This document shows positions 22,225-30,363 of a stretch of 64,000 bases of DNA, one piece after another. Position numbers and translations under genes: made by a program. The DNA is from Marinobacter sediminicola (GTDB lineage: Bacteria > Pseudomonadota > Gammaproteobacteria > Pseudomonadales > Oleiphilaceae). The notes under the pieces are model-generated. The model did no database searches. It had not been told where the DNA came from and saw only the letters and a list, made by a program, of their open reading frames with translations. Each line of letters starts with the position of its first letter. Positions within the stretch are counted from its first letter, which is position 1. The DNA is taken from the NCBI RefSeq assembly GCF_031157525.1, contig NZ_JAVIXR010000001.1:528911-592910 (forward strand). The letters are read 5' to 3'.

Positions 22225-23019
22225 TCAAAAGTTATCTTTACCGTGGCGTATGGCTGCGAAGATCGCACTGTCCGAATCCGCCGGCAGACCTTGCCCGGCA
22301 GCGTAGCGTTTGGCCGCACTTACAACCTGGGGATCGTCCCAGCGCAAAAACGGGTTAAGCTGTTTTTCTTCATCAAGTATCGACGGCACAGTTGGCTCAC
22401 CTGCATCCCGCTTGTCTTTGCACGCACGATCAAAGGCTTCAAGCTTGCTGTCATCAGGTAGCAAGCTGCGGGCGAAGCGTAGGTTTGAAAGAGTGTACTC
22501 ATGGGCGCAATAAATAGCGGTTTCACCTGGGAGTTCGCGAATAGACTTGAGAGACTCCAGCATCTGGGACGGAGCGCCTTCAAATAATCGGCCGCAGCCA
22601 ATAACGAAAAGCGTATCGCCACAGAATAGAGCGGGACGTCCATTAATTTTAGTGTCTGTGAAGTAGGCAATGTGATCGAGAGTGTGTCCCGGAACACCCA
22701 TCACCTGAAAAGTAATGTCTCTCCAAACCACTTCATCGCCCGGATGAACAACGTTGGTGCTACCTTTAAAGGGTGATTCTGCAGGCCCGGTTATACGGCA
22801 GTCGTGATTGCCCTGAACGAGGTCCTTGATTCCCCCTACGTGATCAGGGTGGTGATGGGTAACGAGAATGGTGTCCAGTGTCAGCCCCTGTTTTGCAAGG
22901 TGTTCCTGAACCGGCTTCGCCTGGCCTGGGTCCACAATCAGGGCTTTACCGGTATCTGTATCGGCAATACACCAGATATAGTTATCGCTGAATGCCGGTA
23001 TGGCAGAGATGGTGAGCAT
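22225..23019 (-). CDS. gloB: Hydroxyacylglutathione hydrolase (glyoxalase II)
   Basis: GloB hydrolyses S-D-lactoylglutathione in methylglyoxal detoxification. The 264-residue metallo-beta-lactamase fold protein has the binuclear metal motif THHHPDH at 54-60 and later ligands in [28 protein letters not shown] and [14 protein letters not shown]. Length and N-terminus ([16 protein letters not shown]) match the family. It diverges from the yafS-like methyltransferase with a 122-bp intergenic region; the gloB-yafS-rnhA-dnaQ arrangement also occurs in E. coli. Confidence 0.97.
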   Translation of the reverse strand: MLTISAIPAFSDNYIWCIADTDTGKALIVDPGQAKPVQEHLAKQGLTLDTILVTHHHPDHVGGIKDLVQGNHDCRITGPAESPFKGSTNVVHPGDEVVWRDITFQVMGVPGHTLDHIAYFTDTKINGRPALFCGDTLFVIGCGRLFEGAPSQMLESLKSIRELPGETAIYCAHEYTLSNLRFARSLLPDDSKLEAFDRACKDKRDAGEPTVPSILDEEKQLNPFLRWDDPQVVSAAKRYAAGQGLPADSDSAIFAAIRHGKDNF

Positions 23020-23141
23020 CAGATGTCCCCGTAAATACTTGGCAAGTGTGGCTAATATGATAGAGCATTAAGGTCGTAGCCCCAACAGCCGGTGAAACCC
23101 TGGTATTCAGTCCGTTTATCCAACGCGGGAGTATAGGCAGT

Positions 23142-23933
23142 GTGAAGAATGCCCAGATGGTTGATTATTCATCAAGGAGCGAGAGCTTTGAAAATTGGTT
23201 TCAGACACCGCTTGGGCGCAGGCTTCTAGCAGATCAACGGGCCTTTCTTGAGCAGCGGCTGGAGAGGTTGACCGGAGCGCGGCAACTTCAGGTCGGCGTC
23301 AGTCACCGGCTTCCCTTGGCTAATGGGACTGACTTTTCTCAAAAGATCATGACTACCCCCAGTTGTTTTGCCAACATACCTGAGGGCGTGGTTGTGTGCG
23401 ATGCGGACGAGTTGCCTTTTCCCGGGGACTCCATGGATCTGGTGGTACTCCATCATACTGCGGACTTTTCGCCCTATCCCCATCAGGTTTTGCGAGAGGC
23501 TGCCCGAGTGTTGCGAGGTGATGGCAAGATTGCGCTGATTGGCTTTAATCCTGTCAGTTTTTGGGGAGTGCGAAAGTTGATGTCGCGTCATTATGGAGGG
23601 CCCTGGGGTGGGCGGTTCCTGTCCCGGGGGCGAATGGAGGATTGGCTTCACTTGCTGGACTTTCAGATTGAAACATCCCTGACCCGATTCTATCGATTGC
23701 CTTTGCAGCGCAGTGGTCGCAAAGGGACAGGGGCGCTGGGCGAGCGCATGTCAGGTTACGGGTTTCTGCCGGTTGGTGCCTATTACTGTATCCTTGCAAA
23801 AAAAAGGGTGTGTGCCCGGATTCCACGGCGTCATGTTTGGCGACAAAGCAGCGTTCTGGGTCTGTCGGGAAAAGGCACAGTTGGGGCGGCGAGAGGGTCT
23901 CCGCAACAGAGCTGCGAGCACTCTGAAGACTGA
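23142..23933 (+). CDS. YafS-like class I SAM-dependent methyltransferase
   Basis: A 263-residue predicted methyltransferase (Methyltransf_11 type) of unknown substrate. The later part of the fold is clear: VVVCDADELPFPGDSMDLVVLHHT, then VLREAARVLRGDGKIALIGFNPVSFWG. The glycine-rich SAM motif I expected near residue 50 is degenerate here (LQVGVSH). I start it at GTG 23142, which follows GGGAG at a spacing of about ten; ATG 23157 is an alternative giving a product five residues shorter. Position between gloB and rnhA is the same as yafS in E. coli and its pseudomonad counterpart. The C-terminal 40 residues are basic and look poorly conserved. Confidence 0.8.
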   Translation: MKNAQMVDYSSRSESFENWFQTPLGRRLLADQRAFLEQRLERLTGARQLQVGVSHRLPLANGTDFSQKIMTTPSCFANIPEGVVVCDADELPFPGDSMDLVVLHHTADFSPYPHQVLREAARVLRGDGKIALIGFNPVSFWGVRKLMSRHYGGPWGGRFLSRGRMEDWLHLLDFQIETSLTRFYRLPLQRSGRKGTGALGERMSGYGFLPVGAYYCILAKKRVCARIPRRHVWRQSSVLGLSGKGTVGAARGSPQQSCEHSED

Positions 23934-23978
23934 CCGGCCTTAAAGGGCCGCTAAACCGAAATGCATGCGGGAGTTTGA

Positions 23979-24416
23979 ATGTCCGGAAAGGTAATTGTGT
24001 ATACCGATGGCGCCTGTAAAGGGAATCCGGGGCGAGGTGGTTGGGGTGTTGTATTGCGTTATGGTGACGCAGTAAAAACCATGCACGGTGGAGAGCGACA
24101 CACTACGAATAACCGCATGGAGTTGATGGCTGCAATTCAGGGGTTAAAAGCTCTCAAGCGCGATTGTGAAGTGGAGTTGTACACGGACTCCCAGTATGTA
24201 CGGAAAGGAATTACAGAATGGCTTTCCGGGTGGAAGCGTAACGGCTGGAAAACTTCTGCAAAAAAGCCGGTTAAAAATGATGACCTATGGCGTGAACTGG
24301 ATTCGGAAACGAAGAAGCATAAGGTTAACTGGCACTGGGTAAAAGGCCACGCAGGTGTGCCGGATAACGAACTCGCTGACGAGCTTGCGAACAAGGGCGT
24401 TGCTGAACTGGATTAA
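23979..24416 (+). CDS. rnhA: Ribonuclease HI
   Basis: RNase HI cleaves the RNA of RNA-DNA hybrids. The 145-residue protein carries all four catalytic acids at E. coli positions: D10 ([11 protein letters not shown]), E48 (NRMELMAA), D70 (YTDSQYV) and D134 (NELADELAN), plus H124 (KGHAG). The basic handle region with [12 protein letters not shown] is present. It ends 10 bp before the dnaQ start and is likely in one unit with it. Confidence 0.98.
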   Translation: MSGKVIVYTDGACKGNPGRGGWGVVLRYGDAVKTMHGGERHTTNNRMELMAAIQGLKALKRDCEVELYTDSQYVRKGITEWLSGWKRNGWKTSAKKPVKNDDLWRELDSETKKHKVNWHWVKGHAGVPDNELADELANKGVAELD

Positions 24417-24426
24417 TGTGGGATTT

Positions 24427-25137
24427 ATGAGACAGATAATACTGGATACAGAAACAACCGGTATTGACCCGGCACAAGGTCACCGGATCATCGAAATCGG
24501 GTGTGTCGAGATGATGGAGCGCAAGCTCACAGGGCGCAATTACCATGTGTACGTGAACCCTGAGCGGGAGATCGAAGCCGAAGCTATCACTATTCACGGG
24601 ATCACCAACGAATTTCTCGTTGATAAACCCAAATTTGCAGACATTGCTGACGAGTTTTTCGAGTTCATCAAGGGTGCAGAGCTTGTTATTCACAATGCCG
24701 CGTTTGACGTGGGTTTCATGGATTCGGAGTTTGGCCGGATCAAACCTGTGCGCAAAACTGCGGACCATTGTGGTGTTGTGGACTCGCTTGCGATCGCTCG
24801 AGCGAAGCACCCAGGGCAGAAGAATAACCTCGATGCCCTGTGCAAACGCTACGGCGTTGATAACAGTAACCGCGAGCTTCATGGAGCTCTGCTGGATGCC
24901 GAGATCCTGGCAGAAGTGTACCTGCTACTTACCGGTGGCCAGACAGCTTTGTCACTGGATGCCGGGTCGGAGAATGGAGGCTTGGGCGGAGGTGTTCGCC
25001 GGTTGAACTCAAGCCGTCCTGCGCTGCCTGTTGTTGGCGCTACAGATGCTGAATTGGAGGCACATCAAGCGTTCATGTCTGCTATGGAAAAGAAAGCAGG
25101 TGAAACTGTCTGGAGTAAACTTGAAGGCCTAGAATGA
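24427..25137 (+). CDS. dnaQ: DNA polymerase III epsilon subunit (3'-5' proofreading exonuclease)
   Basis: DnaQ is the proofreading subunit of the replicative polymerase. From the ATG at 24427 it is 236 residues; an open frame extends back into rnhA but the start MRQIILDTETTG is the family start and is preceded by GTGGGA. DEDDh exonuclease residues are D7 and E9 (DTETTG), D94 (HNAAFDVGF), H152 and D157 (LHGALLDAEI). The C-terminal tail, which tethers epsilon to alpha, is present. It follows rnhA on the same strand, unlike E. coli where the two diverge. Confidence 0.97.
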   Translation: MRQIILDTETTGIDPAQGHRIIEIGCVEMMERKLTGRNYHVYVNPEREIEAEAITIHGITNEFLVDKPKFADIADEFFEFIKGAELVIHNAAFDVGFMDSEFGRIKPVRKTADHCGVVDSLAIARAKHPGQKNNLDALCKRYGVDNSNRELHGALLDAEILAEVYLLLTGGQTALSLDAGSENGGLGGGVRRLNSSRPALPVVGATDAELEAHQAFMSAMEKKAGETVWSKLEGLE

Positions 25138-25178
25138 GAACTGTGTCGGCCTGTACTAATTGTTACACGCCAGCCTTG

Positions 25179-25206
25179 TTGAGGTACTCGAGTTTTATGT
25201 TATAAG
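25179..25206 (+). promoter_or_regulatory. Candidate sigma-70 promoter for fimL
   Basis: TTGAGG (25179-25184), a 16-bp spacer and TATAAG (25201-25206) lie in the 226-bp gap upstream of fimL. This would give a leader of about 150 bases. Assignment is by eye only. Confidence 0.5.
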
Positions 25207-25363
25207 TAGTGATAAGTACGTCAGTTTTTTCGTGCAGAGTGCACGGGCTCAGGTCAGGAGAGTTTGAGCCGGCTCCATAACAAAAAGGTCTGGCACCCAC
25301 CCTTGCCGGCCTACAGTTCACTAGGAAGGTGCGGTAGTTTCCGCAGATTAACAGGAAGCGTTT

Positions 25364-27070
25364 ATGGTTCAATCGTCTCTTGCGACGAAATCGCAGTCGT
25401 TTGATCTGGTCAAAAGTGAAATAGAGCAGACCATCAAGCAGGCAGAATCCAGTCTTGAGCGCTTTCAGGAAAACCGTGAAAGCGGAGAGGATTTGCAAAA
25501 CTGCCTGGATTTCCTCAACCAGCTTCGTGGCATCTTTATCCTGGTGGAGCTTCGCGGCGGTACGCTTTTGTGCCAGGAAGCCGTGGCCATGGCCAACGAT
25601 GTTCCTGTCGGCGCCAACGATGACAAGAACATATTACTCACCACCTTAAGCAATGCGCTGTTTATCCTTCGCCGCTATGTGGAGTACTACCATCAGCAGC
25701 GCGCAGATCATCCCGAATTGTTACTGCCTGTTATAAACGAGCTTCGTGAAGCTCGCCGGGAAAAGCCTTATCCCGAGTCCTGCTTTTTTGATGTCGACAT
25801 AAAAGATCAACGGAATTTTTGCGCTGGTTTAAAAGTTCCTGAGTTTGAGGGTAACGAGGCCGAATACGAAATTGTTGCTCGGCGGATGCGCCTTACTTTT
25901 CAGGTAGCTTTGTTGGGTATTCTCAGGGATCGAAACCCCGTGGTGAGCCAAAAGCTCATAAGCCGGGCCGCTCGTGGTTTTGTTCGTTTGTGTCAGGGTG
26001 CCCCAATGGGGCAAATGTGGTGCCTCGTTGCTATCGTGGCTGACACCATGCTTGACCGTGCCATGCCGTTTACCAAAGCCCGCAAGCGTACGTTCATGCG
26101 CATTGAAAAGTACTCACGGGAACTGGTGTACGTTGGCAAAGTAGCAACCGCAAAAGATGCGCCGGACTCGCTCATTCGCGACCTGGTATATCTGCTCTAC
26201 CGCAGTGGCTCCGGCAATCCCGAAGTGACGCGTGTGCTTTCAGAATTCCAGCTCGCACCAGCCGAATTTCCGGATTCCATCCTTGAAGCCCACGCAAGAC
26301 GATTGTACGGCCCGGGTACAGATGTACTGACGTCGCTATCCGAGGCGCTGCAAGATGAGCTCAACCAGCTGAAAGATAAACTGGATATTATCGAGCGCGG
26401 CATAGAGCCGGATCTGGCCGAACTTTCCTCCATTGCAGATGCGCTGGAACGCCTTTCTAACACCCTGGTTATGCTGGACCTTAATCGCCTTGCCACCATA
26501 GCCCGCGAAGAAGCAAGTAAGCTCCGCAACTGGGAAGCAGAATCACGGTTGCCTGGAGAGGAAGAGCTTTTCCGCCTTGCGGATTCGGTGCTGGGTATTG
26601 AAGACGCTATTATGCAGATCGTCAGCCGGGGCATTACCGCTGAAACTGACGCACTGGCGGGGACCGAGCGCAGCCATGAAGAGTCTATGTACTTCAAGGA
26701 AGCCGTGTATGTGGTTGCGGATGAAGCCCGTGGAGCATTAACGCTGGCGAAGCGCGCGATTACCGCGTTTGTGGAGTCGGATTATGACAAGCTTCATTTG
26801 GCGAATCTGCCCGCAACCCTGCATAGTATTTGGGGTGGGTTGCAGATGATAAATGATCCGGGCGCTGCCCACGTGCTTGAGCGTGTGGCAGCCTCTATTC
26901 AGGAACGCATGCTGGATTCTCGTGAAGCGCCGGGGAACCAGGTTCTGGAAGCGTTGGCGGATGCTCTGACATCCCTCGAGTACTACATTGAGGGGATTGG
27001 CAAGCGTGAGGAGAGCAACGTAGATCTGCTTCGTTTGGCGGAAACATCTCTGGATGATGTGGATCTTTAA
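25364..27070 (+). CDS. fimL: FimL-like protein (ChpA N-terminal homologue)
   Basis: A 568-residue cytoplasmic protein resembling FimL of P. aeruginosa (557 residues from recall), which is related to the N-terminal part of the chemotaxis-like kinase ChpA and promotes cAMP signalling and type IV pilus twitching. The ChpA-like helical pattern shows in LNQLRGIFILVELRGGTLL, where the phosphotransfer histidine of true Hpt domains is replaced, so it should be non-phosphorylatable like FimL. The rest is helical, with another repeat near LPATLHSIWGGLQMI. No kinase or receiver domain is present. Its place right after dnaQ resembles the P. aeruginosa locus, where several genes intervene. Confidence 0.82.
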   Translation: MVQSSLATKSQSFDLVKSEIEQTIKQAESSLERFQENRESGEDLQNCLDFLNQLRGIFILVELRGGTLLCQEAVAMANDVPVGANDDKNILLTTLSNALFILRRYVEYYHQQRADHPELLLPVINELREARREKPYPESCFFDVDIKDQRNFCAGLKVPEFEGNEAEYEIVARRMRLTFQVALLGILRDRNPVVSQKLISRAARGFVRLCQGAPMGQMWCLVAIVADTMLDRAMPFTKARKRTFMRIEKYSRELVYVGKVATAKDAPDSLIRDLVYLLYRSGSGNPEVTRVLSEFQLAPAEFPDSILEAHARRLYGPGTDVLTSLSEALQDELNQLKDKLDIIERGIEPDLAELSSIADALERLSNTLVMLDLNRLATIAREEASKLRNWEAESRLPGEEELFRLADSVLGIEDAIMQIVSRGITAETDALAGTERSHEESMYFKEAVYVVADEARGALTLAKRAITAFVESDYDKLHLANLPATLHSIWGGLQMINDPGAAHVLERVAASIQERMLDSREAPGNQVLEALADALTSLEYYIEGIGKREESNVDLLRLAETSLDDVDL

Positions 27071-27100
27071 TGGCCGTCTGAAAACTCTTCTTCAGAAAAC

Positions 27101-27130
27101 AAAAAACCCGCGCTAAGCGCGGGTTTTTTT
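27101..27130. terminator. Bidirectional terminator between fimL and the SCP2 gene
   Basis: CCCGCGC (27107-27113), loop TAA, then GCGCGGG (27117-27123), flanked by A6 upstream and T7 downstream. It is a strong two-way terminator between convergent genes. Confidence 0.93.
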
Positions 27131-27160
27131 ATGAGCTTTAATCTGCTCAACAGGGCCCAA

Positions 27161-27475
27161 TCAACCCATGTTGAAAAGCTCGCCCAGCTTGGTAGCCAGC
27201 ATCATGTCGCCTTCAGCGCGCAGCTGGCCAGCCATAAAGGCTTGCATGCCATCGGTTTCGCCGGAAACGATACCCTGAAGAGTTTCTGAGTTCATGATCA
27301 GTGTTACAGAGGGATCGTCATGCGGGCCTTCGTGCAGTTTGCATGTGCCGTCTTTGATCACCAGGTGGTGAGTCTTGTCGTCTTCGATATCAAACTGGAA
27401 TACCAGATCCAGGCCCTGCGCGGCATCTGCGTTGAAGTTCTGCTCGAGCTTTTCAAAGATTTGATCTACAGACAT
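27161..27475 (-). CDS. SCP2 sterol-binding domain protein
   Basis: A 104-residue, single-domain SCP-2 protein. The family pattern is visible: QFDIEDDKTHHLVIKDGTCKLHEG, then DPSVTLIMNSETLQGIVSGETDGMQAFMAGQLRAEGDMMLATKLGELF. Such free-standing domains bind lipid-like ligands such as fatty acyl chains; the ligand here is unknown. It is alone on the minus strand, convergent with fimL and divergent from sohB over 234 bp. The call is by motif and is fairly secure at family level only. Confidence 0.88.
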   Translation of the reverse strand: MSVDQIFEKLEQNFNADAAQGLDLVFQFDIEDDKTHHLVIKDGTCKLHEGPHDDPSVTLIMNSETLQGIVSGETDGMQAFMAGQLRAEGDMMLATKLGELFNMG

Positions 27476-27709
27476 TTGTTTACCCTTTGTTTGGTGGTTG
27501 TCTTGTCTTTAAAACTGCTATGTATGCTTGGCTACACAAGCCATCGTTGGCAGCTGCCGGATAGAGCCGACTTCGCTTTCCGACTTTATGGTGAGACTTA
27601 ATCCCTGTCAAGCCCGATCGAACGCTTGTTTTAATAATTTTGCTCTGCTTATCACCAGAGTTTCGGTAAGTTACACTCTCGTGCTTGCTTAACTCGCTGG
27701 AGAAGTGAT

Positions 27710-28774
27710 TTGGAGTTCCTGACAGAATACGGTTTGTTTTTGGCCAAAGTGGTCACCTTTGTTATTGCGGCAGTGGTTGTTGTCTCTATTATTATTGCAG
27801 CCACCCATAAGGATAAAGATGGAGAAGATGACGACGGAGAGTTGCAGATCCGTAAGCTCAACGATAAGTACCGTAAATTGCGTGAGTCCATTCAGGCACG
27901 CCTGATGACTGAGCAAGAGCAGAAAGCCTGGGGCAAGGCTACAAAGAAAAAAGAGAAAGCCGAAAAGAAGGCTGAGAAAGCAAAAAAAACGGATTCAGAT
28001 GAGCCCGAAGCAAAGCCGGCACGGCTTTTTGTGCTGGATTTTGACGGCGATATCAAAGCCAGTGATACCGATCCACTGCGCAGGGCGATCTCTGCCGTGT
28101 TGAGCGTGGCCGAACCTGGAAAAGATGAAGTCGTCATCCGGCTGGAAAGCGGAGGCGGGCTGGTGCATTCCTACGGGCTGGCTGCTGCACAGCTTGATCG
28201 TATCCGAAGCAAAGGCATTCACTTGACAGCTTGCGTCGACAAAGTCGCGGCAAGCGGTGGGTACATGATGGCCTGCGTGGCAGACCGCATCATTGCGTCG
28301 CCGTTTGCGATTCTTGGTTCGATTGGTGTTGTCGCCCAGTTGCCGAACTTCCATCGCCTGCTCAAGAAAAACGACGTCGACTTCGAGATTCTGACAGCGG
28401 GCGAGCATAAGCGCACCATGACCATATTTGGTGAGAACACCGATAAGGGCAGGCAGAAATTTCTGTCGGATCTGGAAGACACCCACGACCTGTTCAAAGA
28501 CTACGTTAGCGAACGCCGGCCAGAGTTGGATATAGCAGCGGTAGCCACCGGTGATATTTGGTTTGGAAAGCGTGCACTGGACGTAAAGTTGATTGATGAG
28601 ATTAAAACCTCCGACGAATATCTCATTGAAGCTTGTGAGAGGGCAGACGTAGTATCGGTGTCATTCGAGCGCAAAAAAACCTTGCCTGAAAAGCTTGGGC
28701 TCGCGACCAGCGCCGCCCTTGAGCACACCGTATGGAAAGTGTTGAGCGCATTTCGCAACCAGAAAATTCAGTAG
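27710..28774 (+). CDS. sohB: Probable inner-membrane protease SohB (S49 peptidase)
   Basis: SohB is a signal-peptide-peptidase-like serine protease anchored in the inner membrane. The 354-residue protein has a transmembrane span at about 8-31, a charged linker at 60-100 very rich in Lys/Glu, then the S49 domain. Catalytic Ser182 is in KVAASGGYMM and the general base Lys234 in AGEHKRTMTIFGENT, giving the Ser-Lys dyad. The start is TTG at 27710, supported by CTGGAGAAG about seven bases upstream; no better in-frame ATG precedes the membrane span. It is followed 22 bp later by acuI/yhdH. Confidence 0.92.
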   Translation: MEFLTEYGLFLAKVVTFVIAAVVVVSIIIAATHKDKDGEDDDGELQIRKLNDKYRKLRESIQARLMTEQEQKAWGKATKKKEKAEKKAEKAKKTDSDEPEAKPARLFVLDFDGDIKASDTDPLRRAISAVLSVAEPGKDEVVIRLESGGGLVHSYGLAAAQLDRIRSKGIHLTACVDKVAASGGYMMACVADRIIASPFAILGSIGVVAQLPNFHRLLKKNDVDFEILTAGEHKRTMTIFGENTDKGRQKFLSDLEDTHDLFKDYVSERRPELDIAAVATGDIWFGKRALDVKLIDEIKTSDEYLIEACERADVVSVSFERKKTLPEKLGLATSAALEHTVWKVLSAFRNQKIQ

Positions 28775-28796
28775 CTAATAGAGCGTGGAGAAGGCT

Positions 28797-29795
28797 ATGA
28801 CCAGCAATGTCGAATTCAAAGCCTGGCGAGTTGATGAGCAAGATGGCAACTATAAAGGCACAGAACAGACCCTGAGCACGGCCGATCTCCCGGCGGGCGA
28901 GGTGCTGATAAAAGTCAGCCACTCCTCGCTGAACTACAAAGACGCGCTTTCGGCCTCCGGAAACAAAGGCGTTAGCCGGTCGTTTCCGCACACACCCGGT
29001 ATCGACGCCGCTGGAGAGGTTGTTGAATCTGCCACCGGCGCTCCGACTGTTGGCAGTCAGGTTATCGTAACCGGCTACGACCTGGGCATGAACACCGCTG
29101 GCGGTTTTGGCGAGTACATCCGCGTACCCGCCGCCTGGTGCGTTGCCACACCTTCTGGTTGGGATGCACAAACCGCCATGATCTACGGCACCGCCGGCCT
29201 CACAGCCGGCCTGTGCGTACAAAAAATCCTGACCATGGGTGCCAAGCCAGAACAAGGCAAAGTAGCCGTCTCCGGCGCCTCAGGCGCAGTTGGCAGCGTT
29301 GCTGTAGAGCTGCTGGCAAAACTCGGCTTCAACGTCGTCGCAATCAGCGGCAAAGCCGATCATGCCGAAAGCCTCAAAGCCCTGGGCGCCACAGAAGTTC
29401 TTGGCCGCGACGCACTGTCCGAAGACAAGAAACCCATGCTGAAACCGACCTTCGCTAACGCTGTAGATACAGTAGGCGGATCACCTCTTGCTGAACTGCT
29501 AAAGCAAATCAAACCCGGCGGTTCCGTATCCTGCTGCGGACTGGTTGCTGGCCCACAGCTACAAACAACGGTGCTTCCATTCATCCTGCGGGGGGTAAAC
29601 CTGCTGGGTGTTGATTCAGTTGAAATTCCGCTGGCGGACAAAGAATCCGTATGGAAGAAGTTTGCGGGTGACTGGAAGTGCGAGAAGACGGAAGCGTCTG
29701 CAAAAAGGATTGGCCGTGCTGAACTGGAAGGTGCGCTAAACGCCTTTCTGAAAGGCGAGTCATCAGGAAAAGTCGTTTTAGATCACGCGGTCTAA
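28797..29795 (+). CDS. acuI: Acrylyl-CoA reductase AcuI/YhdH (MDR family quinone reductase-like)
   Basis: A 332-residue zinc-independent medium-chain dehydrogenase of the YhdH/AcuI group, which reduces acrylyl-CoA with NADPH and is linked to DMSP/acrylate and 3-hydroxypropionate metabolism in marine bacteria. The N-terminal part has the signature NYKDALSASGNKGVSRSFPHTPGIDAAGEV; the nucleotide-binding motif is GASGAVGSVAVELLAKLG. I use ATG 28797 with GGAG six bases upstream rather than the GTG at 28785, which would overlap that ribosome site. It may be co-transcribed with sohB. Substrate assignment is family inference. Confidence 0.88.
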   Translation: MTSNVEFKAWRVDEQDGNYKGTEQTLSTADLPAGEVLIKVSHSSLNYKDALSASGNKGVSRSFPHTPGIDAAGEVVESATGAPTVGSQVIVTGYDLGMNTAGGFGEYIRVPAAWCVATPSGWDAQTAMIYGTAGLTAGLCVQKILTMGAKPEQGKVAVSGASGAVGSVAVELLAKLGFNVVAISGKADHAESLKALGATEVLGRDALSEDKKPMLKPTFANAVDTVGGSPLAELLKQIKPGGSVSCCGLVAGPQLQTTVLPFILRGVNLLGVDSVEIPLADKESVWKKFAGDWKCEKTEASAKRIGRAELEGALNAFLKGESSGKVVLDHAV

Positions 29796-29810
29796 AACGC
29801 CATAGTTTGA

Positions 29811-29838
29811 ACAGTCAGGGCCTTGCGGCCCTGACTGT
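29811..29838. terminator. Long perfect hairpin between convergent acuI and DUF934 genes
   Basis: A 12-bp perfect stem, ACAGTCAGGGCC with GGCCCTGACTGT, around the loop TTGC. There is no clear U tract on either strand, so it may be a two-way terminator of reduced strength or an RNA-processing element. Confidence 0.55.
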
Positions 29839-29856
29839 GGACTCAAACGTTTAAGG

Positions 29857-30363
29857 TTAAGAAGCCCGACGCCGAAACAACGGCAAATCCGTATCCGTAG
29901 CAGCCTGATACCCCTGACTGAAGAAATTCAGACATCGAGCCGCCTTGCGAATATCCTTATCAGGGCGCAACTCATAAGTATCAAAGCCACAACGCTTCAT
30001 AAACTGAAGCTGATCCAGCAGCACATCCCCAATCGCCCGCAGCTCATTCTTGAAGCCAAACCGCTCCCGCAACAAACGGGCAATACTATAACCCCGACCA
30101 TCACTGAACTTGGGGAAGTTAACCGCAATCATCGGCAGTTCATTCACATAATCTGCCAGAATCTCCGGCTCATCATGACTATCAAGCCAAACGCCAACGT
30201 CCTCATTGCCAGCAAAGCGCTCACGGTTTTCAAGCCAAAGATCCGCCGGAATCAACACACGCTTCTGCTCAGGAACATCCAGAGCTTCGCCACTATCAGG
30301 GCGGGACACCACATTCCACTGGTTCTGACGGATGCTGCCATCCCGGAAAATAACGTCAGGCAT
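29857..30363 (-). CDS. DUF934 family protein (sulfite reductase partner)
   Basis: A 168-residue DUF934 protein, commonly encoded directly behind the pseudomonad-type sulfite reductase and thought to assist sulfate assimilation, though its biochemical role is not established. Typical features are PADLWLENRERF, VWLDSHDEPEILADYVNELPMIAVNFPKFSDGRGYS region, and RAIGDVLLDQLQFMKRCGFDTYELRPDKD. The ATG at 30363 overlaps the end of the upstream gene by eight bases; the longer frame back to 30453 lies inside that gene and is unlikely. Tight overlap indicates translational coupling. Confidence 0.88.
   Translation of the reverse strand: MPDVIFRDGSIRQNQWNVVSRPDSGEALDVPEQKRVLIPADLWLENRERFAGNEDVGVWLDSHDEPEILADYVNELPMIAVNFPKFSDGRGYSIARLLRERFGFKNELRAIGDVLLDQLQFMKRCGFDTYELRPDKDIRKAARCLNFFSQGYQAATDTDLPLFRRRAS

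Noticed and set aside
25364..27070. ChpA histidine kinase fragment or chemotaxis Hpt protein
   Set aside because: No kinase or receiver domain is present and the phosphotransfer histidine is absent, so FimL fits better.
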